DNA from: DASQUK01 sp046723645
GTDB taxonomy: Bacteria; Actinomycetota; Acidimicrobiia; Acidimicrobiales; VFJN01
Direction of reading: 5' to 3'
NCBI GenBank assembly: GCA_046723645.1
Contig: JBKOUY010000114.1
Location: 1-15,461, forward strand
Length of the DNA: 15,461 bases
Shown here: positions 1 to 7,426 of the stretch, in pieces
Position numbering within the stretch: the first letter of the stretch is position 1
Layout of the letters: each line of letters starts with the position of its first letter
Notes under the pieces: generated by a model
What the model saw: only the letters and a program-made list of their open reading frames with translations
Databases searched by the model: none
What the model was told of the DNA's origin: nothing
Made by a program: the position numbers and the translations under genes

Positions 1-6
1 ACCGCG

Positions 7-22
7 GTGGAAGCGGTTCCAC
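7..22. promoter_or_regulatory. LacI-family operator (16-bp palindrome)
   Basis: GTGGAAGCGGTTCCAC has perfect 6-bp arms (GTGGAA/TTCCAC) around a GCGG centre. The inner part fits the general LacI-family pattern TGnnAnCGnTnnCA. It lies directly upstream of the first lacI-type gene, so autoregulation, and control of the sugar transport genes read from the same promoter, is the simplest reading. The promoter itself would lie at or before the window edge. Which regulator binds it is inferred, not seen. Confidence 0.72.
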
Positions 23-55
23 AGACTCTTGGTCGACGCCCGAGAGAGGGGGGTG

Positions 56-1141
56 GTGGTCACCATCGCTGACGTCGCAGCGCACGCCGGGGTCGGGGCG
101 GGCACCGTGTCGCGGGTGCTCAACGACAGCCCGCGCGTCAGCGACGGCACCCGCGCCCGGGTCCTCGCCGCCATCGAGGTCCTCGACTACCGGCCGAACC
201 CGCTGGCCCGGGGGCTCTCGCGGGGCCGCTGCCAGACGCTCGGGGTCGTGGTCCCGTTCTTCACGCACGCGTCGGCCGTCGAGCGCCTGCGCGGCGTCGC
301 CGCCGCGCTCGACGGCAGCCGCTACGACCTGGTGCTGTTCAACGTCGAGTCGCCCGTCCACCGCGACGAGCACTTCGCCAACCTCACGCGCCGGGATCGC
401 GCCGACGGCCTGCTGATCATGTCGCTCCCCCCGCCGCCGCGGAGCCTGGCCCGCCTGGCCGAGGCCGGCGTGCCCGTGGTGCTGCTCGACACGACCGGGC
501 GGGGCGTGCCCGCAGTCGTGACCGACGACGTCGAGGGCGGGCGCCTGGCGACCCGCCACCTCCTGGCGCTCGGCCACGAGCGCATCGCGTTCATCGGCGA
601 CGATCCCGACAATCCCCTGGGCTTCACCGCCGGCACCAGCCGAGAGGCCGGCTACCGGGAAACCATGGCCGACGCCGGCGTGAAGGTCCCTGCCGGCTAC
701 GTGTGCCACGGTCCCCACGTCCGTGCCGTCGCCCGACGGCTCACCGAGGCGCTGCTGGCGCGGCGCGATCGGCCCACGGCCGTGTTCGCCTCGTCCGACG
801 TCCAGGCGCTCGGCGTGCTAGAGGCGGCGCGGGCGGCGGGTCTCGACGTGCCCGGCGACGTGTCGGTCGTGGGCTTCGACGACGTCGAGGTATCGGGCTA
901 CAGCGGGCTCACCACCGTGCGCCAGCCGCTGTTCGAGAGCGGCAAGGTGGCGGCCAGCATCTTGCTCGAATCCCTGGACGACGGGCACCTCCCCGAGCCC
1001 CGCGAGCTCCGCCTCGCCCTGGAGCTGGTGGAGCGTTCGACCACCGCCCCGCCGTCTGGCAGGCGGGATCGCGCGTCATCGGCGACCCGAAAAAGTAACG
1101 TCCGGCCAGTGAAGGGCTTGAGGAAGCCCACCGGAGGGTGA
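56..1141 (+). CDS. LacI-family transcriptional regulator of the sugar ABC operon
   Basis: DNA-binding regulator of about 361 residues, the usual LacI/GalR length. Residues 4-23 form the N-terminal helix-turn-helix (IADVAAHAGVGAGTVSRVLN), followed by the hinge helix region (PNPLARGLS) and a periplasmic-binding-protein-like sugar-sensing domain that includes VSVVGFDDVEVS and LTTVRQP near the end. The recognition helix starts G-A-G, where LacI has S-Y-Q. The frame is open from TTG 29, but that start would sit 7 nt after the operator and has no Shine-Dalgarno sequence. GTG 56 follows the purine run AGAGAGG at a good distance and starts just before the conserved TIADVA, so it is preferred; GTG 53 is also possible. 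A basic, proline-rich tail of about 25 residues runs past the usual family end. The stop lies 11 nt before the ATPase ATG, so the regulator probably heads the transport operon and responds to the imported sugar (inference). Confidence 0.9.
   Translation: MVTIADVAAHAGVGAGTVSRVLNDSPRVSDGTRARVLAAIEVLDYRPNPLARGLSRGRCQTLGVVVPFFTHASAVERLRGVAAALDGSRYDLVLFNVESPVHRDEHFANLTRRDRADGLLIMSLPPPPRSLARLAEAGVPVVLLDTTGRGVPAVVTDDVEGGRLATRHLLALGHERIAFIGDDPDNPLGFTAGTSREAGYRETMADAGVKVPAGYVCHGPHVRAVARRLTEALLARRDRPTAVFASSDVQALGVLEAARAAGLDVPGDVSVVGFDDVEVSGYSGLTTVRQPLFESGKVAASILLESLDDGHLPEPRELRLALELVERSTTAPPSGRRDRASSATRKSNVRPVKGLRKPTGG
1114..1129 (+). other. Small hairpin just before the ATPase gene
   Basis: GGGCTT and AAGCCC form a perfect 6-bp stem with a GAGG tetraloop, inside the last codons of the regulator gene and a few bases before the GGAGG at 1132-1136. 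There is no T-tract, so it is not a standard terminator. It could modulate translation of the ATPase or be chance; a 6-bp stem is weak evidence. Confidence 0.25.
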
Positions 1142-1152
1142 ACGGTAGGAAC

Positions 1153-2370
1153 ATGGCACAGATCGTTCTCGAAGACGTGTGGAAGGTGTTCCCCGATGGG
1201 ACCGAGGCCGTTCGGTCGTTCGACCTCGCCATTGCGGACGAGGAGTTCATCGTTCTCGTAGGTCCGTCCGGGTGCGGTAAGACAACGGTGCTGCGCATGG
1301 TCGCCGGCCTGGAGACGATCTCGAAGGGGACCGTCTCGATCGGCGACCGGGTCGTCAATGACATTCCACCCAAGGAACGCGACATCGCCATGGTGTTCCA
1401 GAACTATGCGCTCTACCCGCACATGAGCGTCTACGACAACATGGCCTTCGGGCTGAAGCTCCAGAAGGTGCCACGGGAGGAGATCGACGAGCGGGTCCGT
1501 GAGGCGGGGCGCATCCTGGGGCTCGGGGAGTTGCTCAAGCGTAAGCCCGCCGCGCTCTCCGGTGGCCAGCGCCAGCGCGTCGCCATGGGGAGAGCCATCG
1601 TGCGTCACCCCCAGGCCTTCCTGATGGATGAGCCGCTGTCCAACCTCGATGCCAAGCTACGCGTGCAGACGCGGGCGGAGATCGCTCGGCTGCAGGACGA
1701 GCTGGGCGTCACAACCATCTACGTGACGCACGACCAGGTCGAGGCCATGACGATGGGTGACCGGGTGGCCGTGATGCGCAAGGGCGAGCTGCAGCAGGTC
1801 GATACGCCACAGTCGCTGTACGAGCACCCCACCAACCTGTTTGTCGCGGGGTTCATCGGTTCCCCGGCCATGAACCTCCTCGAAGGCAGCCTCGTACCCG
1901 CCGACGGTTCGCTGGCGATGAAGCTCGCCGGGTTCCAGCTCCCGGTCCCCGACGACGTCATCGCCGAGCGGCCCGACCTCCGGAAATTCGAGGGGCGTAA
2001 GGTCATCGTCGGCATCCGGCCCGAGGACATGGAGGACGCCTCGCTGGTCTCGGACGCACCGGCGGAGCGGCGGATCTCCTCGACCGTGGAGTTGCGCGAG
2101 GCGCTGGGTTCGGACGTCGTCGTCCACTTCCCGCTCGATGCGGCACCACCGGTCACCGAGCACGCAATCGAGCTGGCGGCGGACGTCGGGGAGGACGCCA
2201 TCGAGAGGGTGCAGGAGACCGCCGAGGCCGGCCGGACCAATGTGATCGCCCGCTTGAACCCCCGTACCCGCGCAACCCAGGGAGAGCCGATCGAGCTGGT
2301 GGTCGACACCCATCGCTTGCACTTCTTCGACTCCGATACCGGTCTGGGGATCTACGGCAAGGACGAATGA
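1153..2370 (+). CDS. Sugar ABC transporter ATP-binding protein (MalK/MsmK/UgpC type)
   Basis: Cytoplasmic ATPase that powers the binding-protein-dependent importer encoded just downstream. All nucleotide-binding motifs are intact: Walker A GPSGCGKTT (37-45), Q-loop Gln83 in VFQNYALYP, ABC signature LSGGQRQR (135-142), Walker B FLMDEP with Asp159/Glu160, D-loop SNLDAKLR and switch His193 in YVTHDQ. The C-terminal half carries the OB/TOBE-type regulatory domain of carbohydrate importers (VAGFIGSPAMN, VGIRPEDM). At 405 residues it is longer than the typical 350-370; an acidic stretch near EHAIELAADVGEDAIERVQE accounts for part of the excess. ATG 1153 is chosen because the family begins MAxIxLExVxKxFPDG. 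GTG 1138 overlaps the regulator stop (GTGA) but sits only 1 nt after GGAGG, so it is less likely. Glycerol-3-phosphate specificity should not be inferred from the UgpC label. Confidence 0.95.
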   Translation: MAQIVLEDVWKVFPDGTEAVRSFDLAIADEEFIVLVGPSGCGKTTVLRMVAGLETISKGTVSIGDRVVNDIPPKERDIAMVFQNYALYPHMSVYDNMAFGLKLQKVPREEIDERVREAGRILGLGELLKRKPAALSGGQRQRVAMGRAIVRHPQAFLMDEPLSNLDAKLRVQTRAEIARLQDELGVTTIYVTHDQVEAMTMGDRVAVMRKGELQQVDTPQSLYEHPTNLFVAGFIGSPAMNLLEGSLVPADGSLAMKLAGFQLPVPDDVIAERPDLRKFEGRKVIVGIRPEDMEDASLVSDAPAERRISSTVELREALGSDVVVHFPLDAAPPVTEHAIELAADVGEDAIERVQETAEAGRTNVIARLNPRTRATQGEPIELVVDTHRLHFFDSDTGLGIYGKDE

Positions 2371-2402
2371 CCAACAACTGACGACAGCAAAAGGAGAATC
2401 CC

Positions 2403-3746
2403 ATGCGAATGCGCCGGTTATTGGCGGTGCCAGCCGTCGCCATCCTGTTCCTCGCCGCCTGTGGCGACGACGACGATGACGGTGGTGGCCAAGCCGAGGA
2501 AACGGGCGATGAAGGCGGAGCCGAGCAGGGCGAGAACACCGGCAGTGTGAACCTGATGAGCGCCGGTGAGCCGGAGGAGGTCGAGGCGTACCAGACCATC
2601 TTCGACGACCTGATCAACTCGGAGGCGGACTACACGGCCGAGGTCGAGTCGGTCGGTGACTTCGAGGAGCAGTTCCAGATCCGGGCCGAGGGCGGCACGC
2701 TCGACTTGGCCGCCGCACCTCAGCCGGGGGCGATCCGCGGCCTCGTGGAGTCGGGGTCGCTGACCTCGCTCGAGGACCTGGGCATGGACGTCGACGCGCT
2801 CACCGACCTCGTGGGCGAGTCGTTCATGGCCCTCGGCGAGGTCGACGGCCAGCACTACGGCGTGCCGACCAACATCAACCTCAAGAGCATGGTCTGGTAT
2901 CCGAAGGACGACTTCGACGCCGCCGGCTACGAGGTGCCCGAGACATGGGACGACCTGATGGCCCTCAGCGACCAGATCGTGGACGACGGCGGCACGCCCT
3001 GGTGCGTGGGCTTCGAGTCCGAGGGCTCCACGGGCTGGCCGGCCACCGACTGGATGGAGGACATCATGCTCCGCACTGCGGGCGTTGATGTCTACGACCA
3101 GTGGGTGAACCACGAGATCCCGTTCAACGACGAGGCCGTCGTGAACGCGGGCGAGATCTTCGGTGACGTCATGTTCACCGACGGCTACGTGCTCGGCGGT
3201 GCCGACCAGACCCCGTCGATCCCCTTCGGCGATGCGCCTGCGCCGATGTTCCAGGACCCGCCGGGGTGCTGGCTGCACCGCCAGGCCAGCTTCATCACCG
3301 CCCAGTCGGGCTTCCCGCCGGAGGCGGAAGCGGGCGTCGACTACGACTGGTTCCCCCTCCCACCCATCGACCAGGAGGGAACCCTCTACGCCGGCGAGCT
3401 GACGGTGGTCGGCAGCAACGCCAACCGCCCCGAGGTGGCCGACTTCCTCGAGCGCTTCATCTCGGAGGAGGTGCAGTGCGAGATGGGTGGCGTCCAGGCG
3501 TCCTCCCGGATCTCGCCGAACGTGAACGTCGGGCCCGACTGCTACGTGAACGACATCCTCGCCGACGCCTCGGTGGTCCTCACGGAAGCCCTGGAGAACG
3601 ACACCGGCCGCTTCGATGCCTCTGACCTCATGCCGGCGGAGGTGGGCTCAGGAACGTTCTGGACCGGGATGATGGATTACGTGTCCAACGGTCCAGATTC
3701 CCTCCAGTCCGTCCTCGATGACATCGAGGCGAGCTGGCCGCAATAA
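2403..3746 (+). CDS. AglE-like sugar ABC transporter substrate-binding lipoprotein
   Basis: Extracytoplasmic solute-binding protein (cluster-1 carbohydrate type) of 447 residues. It starts with a lipoprotein signal: MRMRR, a hydrophobic core, and lipobox LAAC with Cys20 as the lipidated residue. A low-complexity acidic/glycine linker follows (about 21-45, starting GDDDDDGGG) and then the mature domain from GSVNLMSAGEPEE. Features such as YGVPTNINLKSMVWYP, TDWMEDIMLRTAG, YDQWVNHEIPFND and GGVQASSRISPN resemble the alpha-glucoside binding proteins (AglE group) as I recall them; the actual ligand is unknown, and the GH1 neighbour points as well to a beta-glucoside. Four later cysteines could form disulfides. 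The start is well supported by AAGGAGAA at 2391-2398, 32 nt after the ATPase stop. A large hairpin follows the gene, which fits the excess of binding protein over permease usual in such operons. Confidence 0.93.
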   Translation: MRMRRLLAVPAVAILFLAACGDDDDDGGGQAEETGDEGGAEQGENTGSVNLMSAGEPEEVEAYQTIFDDLINSEADYTAEVESVGDFEEQFQIRAEGGTLDLAAAPQPGAIRGLVESGSLTSLEDLGMDVDALTDLVGESFMALGEVDGQHYGVPTNINLKSMVWYPKDDFDAAGYEVPETWDDLMALSDQIVDDGGTPWCVGFESEGSTGWPATDWMEDIMLRTAGVDVYDQWVNHEIPFNDEAVVNAGEIFGDVMFTDGYVLGGADQTPSIPFGDAPAPMFQDPPGCWLHRQASFITAQSGFPPEAEAGVDYDWFPLPPIDQEGTLYAGELTVVGSNANRPEVADFLERFISEEVQCEMGGVQASSRISPNVNVGPDCYVNDILADASVVLTEALENDTGRFDASDLMPAEVGSGTFWTGMMDYVSNGPDSLQSVLDDIEASWPQ

Positions 3747-3781
3747 CTGTCCGCGTCGGGGATCCGACAACGGCTGACAAC

Positions 3782-3817
3782 CGGGAGGGAGTGGCCGCGG
3801 CAGGCCGCTCCCTCCCG
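3782..3817 (+). terminator. Strong intergenic hairpin after the binding-protein gene
   Basis: CGGGAGGGAGTGGCC (3782-3796) pairs with GGCCGCTCCCTCCCG (3803-3817) across a GCGGCA loop. The 15-bp stem has a single U-G wobble. The following bases (ATCTACTCTT) are only weakly T-rich, so it is more likely a partial terminator or mRNA 3'-end stabiliser than a full stop. It lies in the 120-bp gap between binding-protein and permease genes, the place where malE-malF type operons carry such elements to lower permease expression. Confidence 0.72.
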
Positions 3818-3866
3818 ATCTACTCTTGCCTCACCCAGGAGCAAGCGACGAGGAGGAGGGCGCCGC

Positions 3867-5024
3867 GTGACCACCACGGTGGAGCAGCCGCCGATTGCCC
3901 CTGAACCAGAGCGCGAAGCCAAAGAGCCACCCAAGGCACGGCACACCATCGGCATGGTGGCGCTGCGCGTCGTGGGTGCGTTGGTGGTTCCGATCATCGC
4001 CTTCATAGTGCTGTGGGGCACCTTCGACTTCCTGCGGGATGCCGACGCCAACCGCTTCGTGCTGGTGGGCGTGGCGATCGCTGTCGGTGTCGGCGGGGTC
4101 TTCTTCCTGTACTGGGCCATGAACTGGGTGGTCAACTGGCTGCCGGAACGCTACCGGGAGGGGGTGCGGCCGTACGTGTTCGTAGGGCCGGCGCTGGTCA
4201 TCCTCGCCGTCTTCCTTGTCTATCCCGTCATCAACACGATCCTGCTGAGCTTCGGCGACCGCCAAGGCAACGGCTTTGTGGGCCTGGACAACTACGAGTT
4301 CGTCTTCACCGACGACAGCATGCAGCGCGCCATCCGCAACACCTTGGGGTGGATCGTGATCGTCCCGGTGGTAGCCACCTCCATCGGCCTTGCGTTCGCC
4401 ACGCTGGCCGACCGGCTGCGCCGCGGCGAGGCCGTGGCCAAGTCGCTGATCTTCCTGCCGATGGCGATCTCGTTCGTCGGTGCCGCCGTCACGTGGTCTC
4501 TCATCTACAGCTTCCGGCCCGAGGGTTTCGGCACCAACATCGGCCTGCTCAACGGCATCAAATCGGGGTTGGGGATGAGCCCCACCGCGTGGCTGCAGGT
4601 GAAGCCGTGGAACAACCTCTTGCTGATGGTGATCATGATCTGGCTGCAGGTGGGCTTCGCCATGGTGGTGTTGTCGGCGGCCATCAAGTCGATACCCGAC
4701 GAGATCATCGAGGCAGCCCGCATCGACGGCGCCTCCGAGCTGCAGGTGTTCCGCCGGATCATCGTCCCCAGCATCGCCCCGACCATCGCCGTTGTTGCCA
4801 CTTACATGGTCATCAATGCCATGAAGGTGTTCGACATCGTCTTCGTGATTGGCGCCGCCGAGACCAATGAGACCGAAGTCATCGCCGAGCGAATGATCCG
4901 GAACTTCTTCATCCTCGACAACGATGGGCGGGGTGCGGCCATCGCGGTGATCCTGTTCCTCGCGGTCATACCCGTCATGTTCTTCAACATCCGTCGTTTC
5001 CGCGAGCAGGAGGCCCTCCGTTGA
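3867..5024 (+). CDS. Sugar ABC transporter permease (AglF/MalF-like)
   Basis: Inner-membrane permease of 385 residues that forms half of the translocation channel. A polar, proline-rich N-terminus (about 1-28) is followed by two hydrophobic segments (about 31-53 and 64-89) before the usual permease core, which begins near 103 with YVFVGPALVILAVFLVYP. This MalF-like arrangement has about eight helices. The EAA loop that contacts the ATPase lies at about 282-301 (EAARIDGASELQVFRRIIVP). The region near LSFGDRQGNGFVGLDNYEFVF resembles AglF. The start is GTG 3867, preceded by AGGAGGAGG at a suitable distance. The gene follows the hairpin at 3782-3817. Its stop overlaps the start of the next permease (TTGA), so the two subunits are translationally coupled, as expected for a heterodimer. 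Confidence 0.93.
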   Translation: MTTTVEQPPIAPEPEREAKEPPKARHTIGMVALRVVGALVVPIIAFIVLWGTFDFLRDADANRFVLVGVAIAVGVGGVFFLYWAMNWVVNWLPERYREGVRPYVFVGPALVILAVFLVYPVINTILLSFGDRQGNGFVGLDNYEFVFTDDSMQRAIRNTLGWIVIVPVVATSIGLAFATLADRLRRGEAVAKSLIFLPMAISFVGAAVTWSLIYSFRPEGFGTNIGLLNGIKSGLGMSPTAWLQVKPWNNLLLMVIMIWLQVGFAMVVLSAAIKSIPDEIIEAARIDGASELQVFRRIIVPSIAPTIAVVATYMVINAMKVFDIVFVIGAAETNETEVIAERMIRNFFILDNDGRGAAIAVILFLAVIPVMFFNIRRFREQEALR

Positions 5025-5971
5025 CGCTCACGGCACCTCTGCCCACCGAGGTCGAGAAGGCGGCGCCGCCGCCGTCGGGCGAGGCCGCCGATGTGCGCCG
5101 AGGCGGGTGGTTCGTCCGCATCACCATCCTGATCATCGTCTTGTTATGGCTGGTGCCGACTGCGGGCGTGCTGATCACGTCGTTCCGGCCGGAGGAGGCG
5201 GTCAACACCACGGGGTGGTGGACGTCGTTCGCTCATCTCTTCGATCCTGCCGAGTGGACCTTCCAGAACTACCGTGACACGCTCGACGCTCAAGGGTTCG
5301 AGAACGCGTTCCTGAACAGCCTGGCCGTCACCATCCCGGCGACGGTCATCCCGATCACGATCGCGGCGTTCGCCGCCTACGCCTTCTCGTGGATGGAATT
5401 CCGGGGGCGCTACGTAATGTTCGTGGCGGTGGTGGGCCTTTTGGTCGTGCCCTTGCAGATGGCCCTCATCCCCATCCTCCGGCTGTACGTCGACGGGGCG
5501 AGCCTCGGCGGGGTGACCGTCTTCCCCGACCTCGACCTCAACGGCACGTTCCTCGGCGTGTGGCTGGCGCACACCGCTTTCGGGCTGCCACTGGCCGTGT
5601 ACCTGCTGCGGAACTACATCGGCGCCCTGCCGTCGTCGATCATCGAGTCGGCCAAGATGGACGGTGCCGACCACTTCACGATCTTCTGGCGGCTCGTCGT
5701 GCCGCTGTCGGTGCCGGCACTCGCGGCGTTCGCCATATTCCAGTTCCTATGGGTCTGGAACGACCTCCTAGTCGCCTACGTGTTCCTGGGGGGAACCTCC
5801 CAGAACCGGGTGCTCACGATCGCCTTGCAGAACCTCACCGGCTCGCGCGGCGAGGATTGGCACCTGCTCACCTCGGCGGCGTTCATTTCGATGATCCTCC
5901 CGCTCATCGTCTTCTTCTCGCTGCAGCGCTATTTCATCCGGGGCCTCACCGCCGGGGCGGTCAAAGGGTAG
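5021..5971 (+). CDS. Sugar ABC transporter permease (AglG/MalG-like)
   Basis: Second inner-membrane permease subunit, 316 residues. A cytoplasmic tail of about 30 residues precedes a first helix (ITILIIVLLWLVPTAGVLITSF). The core ends with the MalG-type FFSLQRYFIRGLTAGAVKG. The EAA loop is at about 209-228 (ESAKMDGADHFTIFWRLVVP), and the segment after it (FQFLWVWNDLLVAYVFL) is typical of carbohydrate permeases. The start is TTG 5021, sharing TTGA with the upstream stop and preceded by AGGAGG about 6 nt before. It should form the channel with the upstream permease and use the ATPase encoded at 1153-2370. Confidence 0.94.
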   Translation: MTLTAPLPTEVEKAAPPPSGEAADVRRGGWFVRITILIIVLLWLVPTAGVLITSFRPEEAVNTTGWWTSFAHLFDPAEWTFQNYRDTLDAQGFENAFLNSLAVTIPATVIPITIAAFAAYAFSWMEFRGRYVMFVAVVGLLVVPLQMALIPILRLYVDGASLGGVTVFPDLDLNGTFLGVWLAHTAFGLPLAVYLLRNYIGALPSSIIESAKMDGADHFTIFWRLVVPLSVPALAAFAIFQFLWVWNDLLVAYVFLGGTSQNRVLTIALQNLTGSRGEDWHLLTSAAFISMILPLIVFFSLQRYFIRGLTAGAVKG

Positions 5972-5976
5972 AAACG

Positions 5977-6555
5977 ATGGCGGCACCCCCCGTTGGCATG
6001 CAGCCGCTGTCACCGGCCCGCAAATGGCGGGCGATCATGGTGGCCACGCTGGTGCTGGTGCCGGCGTTCTGGGCGTTGCTCATCGGCTCGGTTGCTGGCG
6101 CTAGCGACGACGCCTCGCGTGGTGCCGCGGACGCGCCGAACGCCGCCATTGCGCTGGCGGTTGGCCTGGCGGTGATCCCCTTCGTGTTCGTGGCACTGGC
6201 ATTTCTGTCTGAGCACCCTCGGGCCCCCGCCGCCGTCCTCCGAGCGATGGGCTGGTCGCTGCTTGTGGGCATCCCGGCGTCGGCGCTGGCCGGAGACGCA
6301 GTCACTGGCATCGTTGCCGGCGTGGGCGCCGGCGGTATCCAAGCCCTACGGATCGACGACCCCCAGAACTGGCGGGCCCGCGCCCTGGCGGTCCTGTTCG
6401 CTTCGGCCTACACCATGGTGATGGTGCGACTTGCCGGTGCCCTGGTGCTGCTGCCGGCGCCCATCTTCCCGCTCACGGCCATCGGCATCGCCGATCACCT
6501 CTCCGAGCGCCGCGCGGAGCAGGATGCGAGCCGGCGCCCCACAGCAGGTCGCTGA
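5977..6555 (+). CDS. Unrecognised small multi-pass membrane protein
   Basis: I do not recognise a family. The 192-residue product has hydrophobic stretches at about 19-41, 56-78, 92-122 and 136-172 (the last may be two helices), so four or five transmembrane segments. It has a short N-terminus and a charged, arginine-rich C-terminus (HLSERRAEQDASRR). No catalytic motif is visible. ATG 5977 lies 5 nt after the permease stop, with AAAGGG shortly before it, so it is almost certainly co-transcribed with the transporter. Its last 32 bases overlap the PhyH-family gene. The same frame is open far upstream inside the permease gene, but that part is a shadow. It could be an accessory transporter subunit or a membrane partner of the oxygenase; neither is shown by the sequence. 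Confidence 0.75.
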   Translation: MAAPPVGMQPLSPARKWRAIMVATLVLVPAFWALLIGSVAGASDDASRGAADAPNAAIALAVGLAVIPFVFVALAFLSEHPRAPAAVLRAMGWSLLVGIPASALAGDAVTGIVAGVGAGGIQALRIDDPQNWRARALAVLFASAYTMVMVRLAGALVLLPAPIFPLTAIGIADHLSERRAEQDASRRPTAGR

Positions 6556-7426
6556 GCCGGCGGGGGCCCGCCCGACGTACGAGGACCAGGGCTTCGTGGT
6601 GGTGCCCGACGTGCTCGGGCCCGAGTGGCTGGCGTCGGCCACCGCGGAGGCCACCGCGATCTGCCGCGGCCGGCGCGGCGCCATCGACGGCGCCGTGCCG
6701 GCGGACGAGCGGGACGACGATGCCGCCGTGCTCGCCCGCTACCTCTGCATCCACTTCCCCCACAAGATCTCGGCGGTGGTGCGGGAGCTGGCGCGCCATC
6801 CCGCGGTGGTGGATGCGCTCGTCGACATCATCGGCCCCAACGTGAAGCTGATGCAGTCGATGCTGTTCATCAAGGCCCCGGGCAAGCCCGGACAGGCGTG
6901 GCACCAGGACGAGTCGCACATCCCGACGCGGGACCGGTCGCTGACGGCCGTCTGGCTGGCGCTCGACGACTCCACGCTCGACAACGGCTGCCTGTGGGTG
7001 ATCCCCGGGTCCCACCGGCGGGGCGTGCTGTACCCCACGCGCGACCGGCCCGACGCGCGCTTCGACGGGACGCCCGAGGCGCACGGGTTCCGTCAAGACG
7101 CCGGCGACGCCGTACCCGTCGAGCTGCCGGCGGGATCGGCGTTGATCTTCGACGGCTACCTGCTGCACCGATCGCTCCCCAACAGGAGCGCCCGGCTGCG
7201 GCGGGCGCTGGTGAACCACTACATGAGCGCCGAATCGCTGCTGCCGTGGTTCCCACCGAGCGACGGCGAGCCCATGGGCACGCTGGACCACCGCGACATC
7301 CTGCTGGTCGCCGGTGAGGATCCCTACGCCGCCAAGGACACGACCGATGTCGTGCGGCCGCGGCTGCGGTCGGAGCGACGCGCAGTCATGCCGAGTGCCG
7401 CACGACGAGTTCCGTCTCGAGGGTGA
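6524..7426 (+). CDS. Phytanoyl-CoA dioxygenase (PhyH) family Fe(II)/2-oxoglutarate oxygenase
   Basis: Predicted cytoplasmic non-haem iron oxygenase of 300 residues that would couple 2-oxoglutarate decarboxylation to oxidation (often hydroxylation) of a small molecule. The iron triad is visible: His127 and Asp129 in AWHQDESH, and distal His215 in LLHRSLPN. Arg227 in RRALVNHY is the likely 2-oxoglutarate anchor. The N-terminus has the typical YEDQGFVVVPDVL, and LDNGCLWVIPGSHRRG is a strong family signature. The frame is open from 6431, but ATG 6524 with GGAGCAGG just before it gives a normal family length; it overlaps the membrane-protein gene by 32 nt. Its 3' end overlaps the convergent lacI gene by 41 nt. 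The substrate is unknown; its place at the end of a sugar import operon suggests a sugar, glycoside or aglycone rather than a phytanoyl-CoA (inference). Confidence 0.9.
   Translation: MRAGAPQQVAEPAGARPTYEDQGFVVVPDVLGPEWLASATAEATAICRGRRGAIDGAVPADERDDDAAVLARYLCIHFPHKISAVVRELARHPAVVDALVDIIGPNVKLMQSMLFIKAPGKPGQAWHQDESHIPTRDRSLTAVWLALDDSTLDNGCLWVIPGSHRRGVLYPTRDRPDARFDGTPEAHGFRQDAGDAVPVELPAGSALIFDGYLLHRSLPNRSARLRRALVNHYMSAESLLPWFPPSDGEPMGTLDHRDILLVAGEDPYAAKDTTDVVRPRLRSERRAVMPSAARRVPSRG

Noticed and set aside
2463..2540. Acidic GD-rich repeat at the start of the binding protein as a possible metal-binding or repeat domain
   Set aside because: A polar Asp/Glu/Gly linker right after the lipidated Cys is common in lipoprotein binding proteins of high-GC bacteria.
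5389..5976. Plus-strand open frame preceding the 192-residue membrane protein
   Set aside because: It lies inside the MalG-like permease in another frame and shows no domain-like motif.
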